A stretch of DNA of 12,573 nucleotides from the NCBI GenBank assembly GCA_000697335.1, contig JNEM01013467.1:1-12573 (forward strand), in the 5' to 3' direction. The DNA comes from Conidiobolus incongruus B7586 (Eukaryota; Entomophthoromycota; Entomophthoromycetes; Entomophthorales; Conidiobolaceae). The notes under the pieces are model-generated. The model was not told the DNA's origin and made no database searches. It saw only the letters and a list, made by a program, of their open reading frames with translations. Below, one piece after another: positions 7,807 to 12,573 of this stretch; position 1 is the first letter of the stretch, and the number at the start of each line of letters is the position of its first letter. Made by a program: the position numbers and the translations under genes.

Positions 7807-10092
7807 TGAATATATAAATATGAGTAAGTAAAAACAATTTATTTGATTTATTAAACGGAAGATATAAAGAGGGTATATTTATATAATTTATACAAGGAGG
7901 ATTTAATTCTACTGTTGAAGGATTGTACCCCGTTATAATAAAATAATCCACTTTTCAAGTAATTGATTATTAATCAAAATCGTTCAAATATTACCTAATT
8001 GAATTATTTGCCAAAAGATTTGCAAGATTTTAAAAGTATTGTCAAATCTTATGATATCAAAGCAATAACAATCATTTTGAGATAATTTATGTAATATTCA
8101 CAATAAAATGATATTGTATAAATTTAACCTATTTTGGAAAAAATGGAATATCTTCAATTCATTGGATAATTTAAATTTTGTTAACAATTATTTTGAAATT
8201 TCTCAACCTGATTTTAATTATTTAATTTTAAATAAACTATAAAAATATTATAATTCAAAACTTTTATACGTAACCTTCCTATTTTACTCTATCTTATTAA
8301 TGAATCAAGTTTATTGGTGAATTCAATTTCCTAATTTCAAAAAAAAAATAACAAATGATATAAATAAATGAAATTTCTGGATAGTTGGATTATATCAATT
8401 GTTAAGATTGGTTAGATTATATTCAACAGAATTGATATATATCACTCCTTTTAATGTGATTAATAATTTTCAGATTTCGATTATATCATATAGTGTATAG
8501 AAATATATATTTCAAAAAGGCACGTTGATAGCTATACTTAAAAATACCATTAGATTAAATGATACATTGTTGAATTTTTATAAATTTCAAAATTTAATGT
8601 GAATTATAAAATTGGATCATAACATTTAAAAAATATTTTAAAATTGAGGAATACTTCCCTTATTAAAATGGTTAATTTAGTCTTTAGTCAATCAAATATT
8701 AATTGAATATGGAATCGAATAAAATTGCACTCTCTTAATCCTGAATTTCAATTTTGGAACAAAATAGATAAGTTGAATTTTTATAGAAATGCTATAACTT
8801 TAGTGCCATATATTATCATTTCATCATACAGTAAATTAAATTGTTAAATTTAATTGATGGTTGAATAAAGATCAAGATAAAATATGTAAAGAATGACGAA
8901 ACTCGTAATTCTATTTTGAAGAAGTAATATTGTATCAATAATGGAATTTAAAAATATAAATGCTCTCCAACAGATTTCGTATATTCAATCATTTTTGCAA
9001 TCTCAATAATTGATTAAATCCTTTCTCATAACTTAATTTAATAGTATCATATGCCAACTCATGGATAATTAATAACTTGTTTAAACTGCTATTTCCCGAT
9101 CATTACTCAACAGTAAACCATCTATTCACTAATACTAAAATTAGAAATATTGAATTTATTCATCAATTAATTTATCATATTAATCCTGTTTTAATATCTA
9201 TTACTAAAGATTTGATAAATAAATATTGATATTCAGTCACTTCAATAAAAGGTGAACTTAACAAATTATTAGATATATAAATTAGTCAATAATTTGATTA
9301 TTAATACTGTTACACTTTAATTAAATGTCCAAACAAAGATATAATTTGTTGAAAAATGATGTTGACTAGGTGAAATACGAATATTCTATTTATAGTATTA
9401 AAATTCAATAAACTGCTTATAAATTTGGTTACTATATGCTTATATTAGACAACTGCAAGCAATATCAAATCCCGAATATTGAAACAAATAGTTTAAAACT
9501 AATGATATAACGAGTTCGGACCTATTACAATTAATACTTTTGATTTCGAAATTCTAACAAACTGAATGGAAATATGATTTCAAATTATTACATAGATTTA
9601 TATTTTTGATATTTTTTATTTGAAAAATTATTCATCCAAATTAGGAAATTTTTTAAAAGTTTACTTTTTTATCATATCTGGTTTTTCAGGTTAATTGTTT
9701 TGTTTGAATTGAAATTTTAATTGAATATTAAACATCTATTCAAGATAATATATTTAGAGCAAAGAGAATCTTGAAATTAAAGAATTCATAAGTATATATT
9801 TTAATCTTATATATAATAAAAGTCAGAATTCTATCAATATAAGGGATCAAAGAGAAAATTTTATTAATAATAAATAAAATTAAATTACTAACTTTATTAT
9901 TGGGATAATTTAAGTTTTATAATTTCAAAATATTGATTTATTATATGCTTATCTTGAACTCTAATATATTTATAAAACAAATATAAATTATACTTAAGAA
10001 AGATCATATTATATAAAAAAATATTTTGATAAATATAAATATAATAGTAAATAGTCATAAATATCTATATTATAATAATCTAATATAAATTC
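7807..10092. other. Gene-free AT-rich region 5' of the transporter
   Basis: About 2.3 kb upstream of the transporter, including its presumed promoter. A 67-codon frame at 7748-7951 (minus) overlaps the transporter's first codons and looks like chance. I see no tRNA, rRNA or recognisable protein. A 10-bp perfect inverted repeat ('tatatcaatt' 8391-8400 with 'aattgatata' 8430-8439) is the only local structure of note. Composition resembles 4493-6047 rather than the transposon relics. Confidence 0.5.
7876..7892 (-). promoter_or_regulatory. Possible TATA element upstream of the transporter
   Basis: Read on the minus strand, this contains TATAAAT and TATATAAATA words about 105-120 bases before the ATG. 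It is a plausible core promoter, but AT-rich DNA gives many such matches. Confidence 0.25.
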
Positions 10093-10205
10093 TCTTTTGA
10101 CTGAAAATTACTACTTTGTATTTTTAATAATGGGAATTTTATATAATTAAGAATAAATAAATATTTTAATATATAATATATAAAAATAAATATATACAAT
10201 AAATT

Positions 10206-11182
10206 TAATAATTTCTTTTACTATTAATAAATTTTTGTTATTATTTTAATAAATTTCTAATATTTAAAAAAGAGTTCTTTTTATTAAAAACTTAAATTTG
10301 GTATTTTAAAAACCAATTAAATTTTCCTTTAGAAATTTTCTTTCATATAAGCTGGTTTTTTAATTATTTAAAGTAATTACAATCATATAGGTTATAGTCT
10401 AAAGAATATATTAGATATGGTATTTTTTTCTAGTTATTTTTAATTAGAAAAACTTTTATAGCTTTAGATTTATATATTTTATATTTATTATATAAAATAA
10501 TAGGTTTTCTAAAATTATTTTAAAAACACCAATTAAAAATACTTTTATTTAAAAAACAATATAAAATTTACTATTAATTGATTTTCCTTTAAGAATTAAA
10601 TAAGAGTAGAATATATTATTATAATTTATTACAATAATTAATATTTATTTAATAATAAAATACTTATTTAAAAGGATTTATAATAGGGGTTAATTTAATT
10701 TAGCATTATAATTTATGTTTTAATAAAAGATTATAAATAAAACTTTAAGATTTATCAATTATAATTATTTGTTATAAAAGTTTAAGCTTCTATTAATATT
10801 TTAATAAGTTTTATTTAACAATAGCTATTTTATCTTTTTTAAGCTTTAGTTAAACTATATAGTATTTATTTTATATTTTTATATATTAATTTAAGTTTAA
10901 ACTTTAATATATATAAATTACTTATAAAACTAATATTAAAATTCTTAAATAATTTATTATTTAAAATAAAAAAATAATTTTCAATATATTTTTTCACTTT
11001 ATTAATAATTAAAATAATAGTTAAAGTTAGTTTTTTAGATATTAACTGGTTTTATATAATTTTTTTATTAATCTTAAAATTATTGATTTTGTGATAAATT
11101 GTTAATTTAGATAATATTTTATTATTAAAAACTATTTATAAATTTTAAATGATTTTAAAAAAAACTATAGTTAAGTTTAATT
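10206..11182 (-). pseudogene. Mariner-like transposase pseudogene (M2)
   Basis: Homologous along its length to the M1 transposase. The first catalytic Asp survives (codon 10754-10756, context IDKS, where M1 has IDES). The second catalytic position reads Tyr (LYNK, where M1 has LDNN). The third Asp survives in NLYDCNY. The spacing between the second and third positions is again 35 residues. The segment YSLDYNLYD keeps the Ser of the usual mariner YSPD motif where M1 has Phe, which helps show the ancestral state. There are many stop codons, mostly TAA. No ATG is visible at the upstream limit, which is approximate. Confidence 0.7.
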
Positions 11183-11196
11183 AATATTAAAATAAA

Positions 11197-11300
11197 AAAC
11201 TTTTGATAATTATTATTTAATTTTAATATAATTAAATTAAACAACTAATTTTAAAAAGTTAATTTTTTAATAAAAAAAATTATTTTATATATATATATAT
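11197..11300. repeat. 5' terminal repeat of M2
   Basis: Direct match to 1-103 and inverted match to 945-1046, ending in an alternating AT run at about 11287-11300, immediately before the tip of T2. Confidence 0.7.
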
Positions 11301-11301
11301 T

Positions 11302-12573
11302 TACTAATTTATAAAAGTAAGTTATAAAATCAAAAACACTTATATTATTATTAATAACTTAATTAATATTTAATCAAATAAACTTAAATGAAATAATTCA
11401 AATCTATTATATTTATTAATAATATATATTATTAAAAGATGATATTTAGCTATTAATTAGCTAAAATATAAACCTTTAAATTTTACCTAAGGTGAGTTAT
11501 AAATTTATAAATTTTTAATGATAAAAAAAATTAAAATTTAGTATATCTATCTTTAACTTTTCTAACTTCTTTAAGTTTGTGGAATATAAAATCAATTAAC
11601 TTTTTATATTAAGAAGTGTTAATTTTATCCTATATTTCTTAAACTTATTTTTAAAATTAATTTAAATTTTTTGTTAGTGGGAAAACTTTAATAGCTTTTT
11701 TTAACTAATCCCAAAGGTATTTAATTATATTTAAGTTAAGAGATTAAAAAAGTTATTTTATGACTTTTATCTTGTTATTTTTAAGTTATTTGGTAGTAAA
11801 AACTATAATATAACAAGAGGTATTATCTTACTAGAAAATAACATTATTTTTGTTTAACTTATACTATTTAATAGTTTTTTAAATTTATTATTTAAAATAC
11901 TTTAGTATATTTTAGTATTAATTCCCCTATTAACTTTATAAAAATACCTTACATCTAAAGATAATATATATTATTAAATAATAATTAACCTATTATTATA
12001 CTTTTAGGTAAAATTAATAAAATAGTTATAAAATAGTTTTGTATTTTTTTAAAGTATTTATCTTTTTATTAAATTTACTAAATTATATTTTTGTTTTATT
12101 AAATTATATAACTTTATTCTAATTAGTTTTAATTTAACATTAATAGTGATATTTAAATTCCCACCTAATTTTATAATGGGATTTCTTTAATTAAAGGTGT
12201 TTTTTCTTAAACTATAAGTGATATCTATGTTAATATAAAGTGTATATAATAGTATTAGTGTTAACTAATATTTTTATATAGTTTTATAATTCTTATTATA
12301 TTTCTATAATAATACTATATTTGCTTATATTAACTAACCTATAGATATATTTCTCATCATATTTATCTATAATTTTAACACACTTAAATTTAAATTTAAA
12401 TATGTTTTTATTATTATTTTTAATAATCTTAGCTATAATAAACTAGCTAACACTAGTAATTCTAGTAATATTATAAGTTGATTTATCTTTTTTATAAAGT
12501 TATTTAATATACAAGTAGATTTTTTTAGAGAGGGATTTAAGTATAATAATATTAATAAAAAAAATTTAATATA
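11302..12573 (-). mobile_element. Tc1-like DNA transposon, 3' part (T2), cut by window edge
   Basis: A direct repeat of T1 from its left tip (2923) to about 4193, clearly similar throughout by eye. The left inverted repeat carries the same two sub-repeats (11312-11331 and 11488-11507). About 300 bp, including the right inverted repeat, should lie beyond the window if the copy is complete. The base before the tip is t rather than the expected a of TA, so the target duplication is worn or absent. Confidence 0.85.
11531..12573 (-). pseudogene. Tc1-type transposase pseudogene (T2)
   Basis: Same protein as in T1, ending at TAA 11531-11533 with the C-terminal block KKLIDFIFHKLKEV. The second catalytic Asp is kept (11824-11826), again after TAG TAA. 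The first site reads FNKTK and the third reads Lys (LNIIKYLWD), as in T1. Unlike T1 it keeps Trp (TGG) after KYL, which shows that the TAG of T1 arose from TGG. The last block is in frame with the catalytic part here, so the shift in T1 is private to T1. Many stops are present. The N-terminal edge coincides with the window end. Confidence 0.78.

Larger units (their letters stand above)
10093..11300 (-). mobile_element. Mariner-like DNA transposon, degenerate (M2)
   Basis: The reverse complement aligns with M1 along its whole length, from the AT-run end (11300 matching about 945) to the right edge (about 10093 matching about 2145). The 5' terminal repeat is 11197-11300. The body carries a transposase relic on the minus strand that is more AT-shifted than M1. 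The 5' end directly adjoins the T2 element. It is inactive. Confidence 0.75.

Noticed and set aside
7748-7951. Minus-strand open frame of 67 codons overlapping the transporter start
   Set aside because: It overlaps the transporter's first codons in another frame, has no domain, and ends inside the gene. It is more likely 5' flanking sequence.
8391-8439. Inverted repeat as a transcription terminator
   Set aside because: The 10-bp arms contain only one G:C pair and enclose a 29-base loop. There is no adjacent gene end, and intrinsic terminators of this kind are not expected in a eukaryotic nuclear genome.
9510-9550. Possible tRNA around 'gttcggacc' and 'tttcgaaat'
   Set aside because: No paired acceptor, D, anticodon and T arms can be drawn, and the B-box consensus is not met.
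88-11300. Alternating AT runs (about 88-100, 949-959, 11287-11300) as independent microsatellites
   Set aside because: They all sit at M-family element ends, so they are better read as insertion junctions than as separate features.

Overview
This window reads as an AT-rich, repeat-laden eukaryotic chromosome segment, most likely from a fungus. It holds one intact host gene, an intronless 556-residue, 14-helix drug/proton antiporter (DHA2-type major facilitator) on the minus strand at 6100-7770. Decayed Tc1/mariner DNA transposons lie on both sides. The fungal assignment is an inference from the transporter type, the single-exon structure and the strongly AT-biased transposon relics. I cannot name a genus.

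Layout from left to right. 1-103 is an end of a mariner-like element ('M family') that probably continues beyond the window. 315-720 is a faint 5' fragment of M (M0, plus strand). 945-2150 is a nearly full-length M element (M1, plus strand) whose transposase frame is broken only by stop codons. 2923-4490 is a complete Tc1-like element (T1, minus strand) with ~222-bp inverted repeats of the IR/DR type. 4491-6099 is AT-rich DNA with no recognisable gene. 6100-7770 is the transporter, preceded by a near-perfect 14-bp inverted repeat that touches its start codon. 7807-10092 is again gene-poor. 10093-11300 is a second M copy (M2, minus strand). 11302-12573 is a second Tc1 copy (T2, minus strand), cut by the window edge and abutting M2 at an AT tract.

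The genes do not form a pathway. The transporter is an isolated gene in an island of about 5.6 kb bounded on both sides by members of the same two transposon families. The transposases look dead. In T1 and T2 the lost catalytic acidic residues and tryptophans sit at codons where G follows T, while the surviving catalytic Asp follows A. This resembles repeat-induced (CpA-context) C-to-T decay but is not proof of it. I found no CRISPR array, rRNA, tRNA, bacterial-type operon or clearly new biological system. The points most worth checking are the decay pattern, the IR/DR architecture of the Tc1 family, the D-D(35)-D spacing of the mariner-like family, and the inverted repeat at the transporter's start codon.
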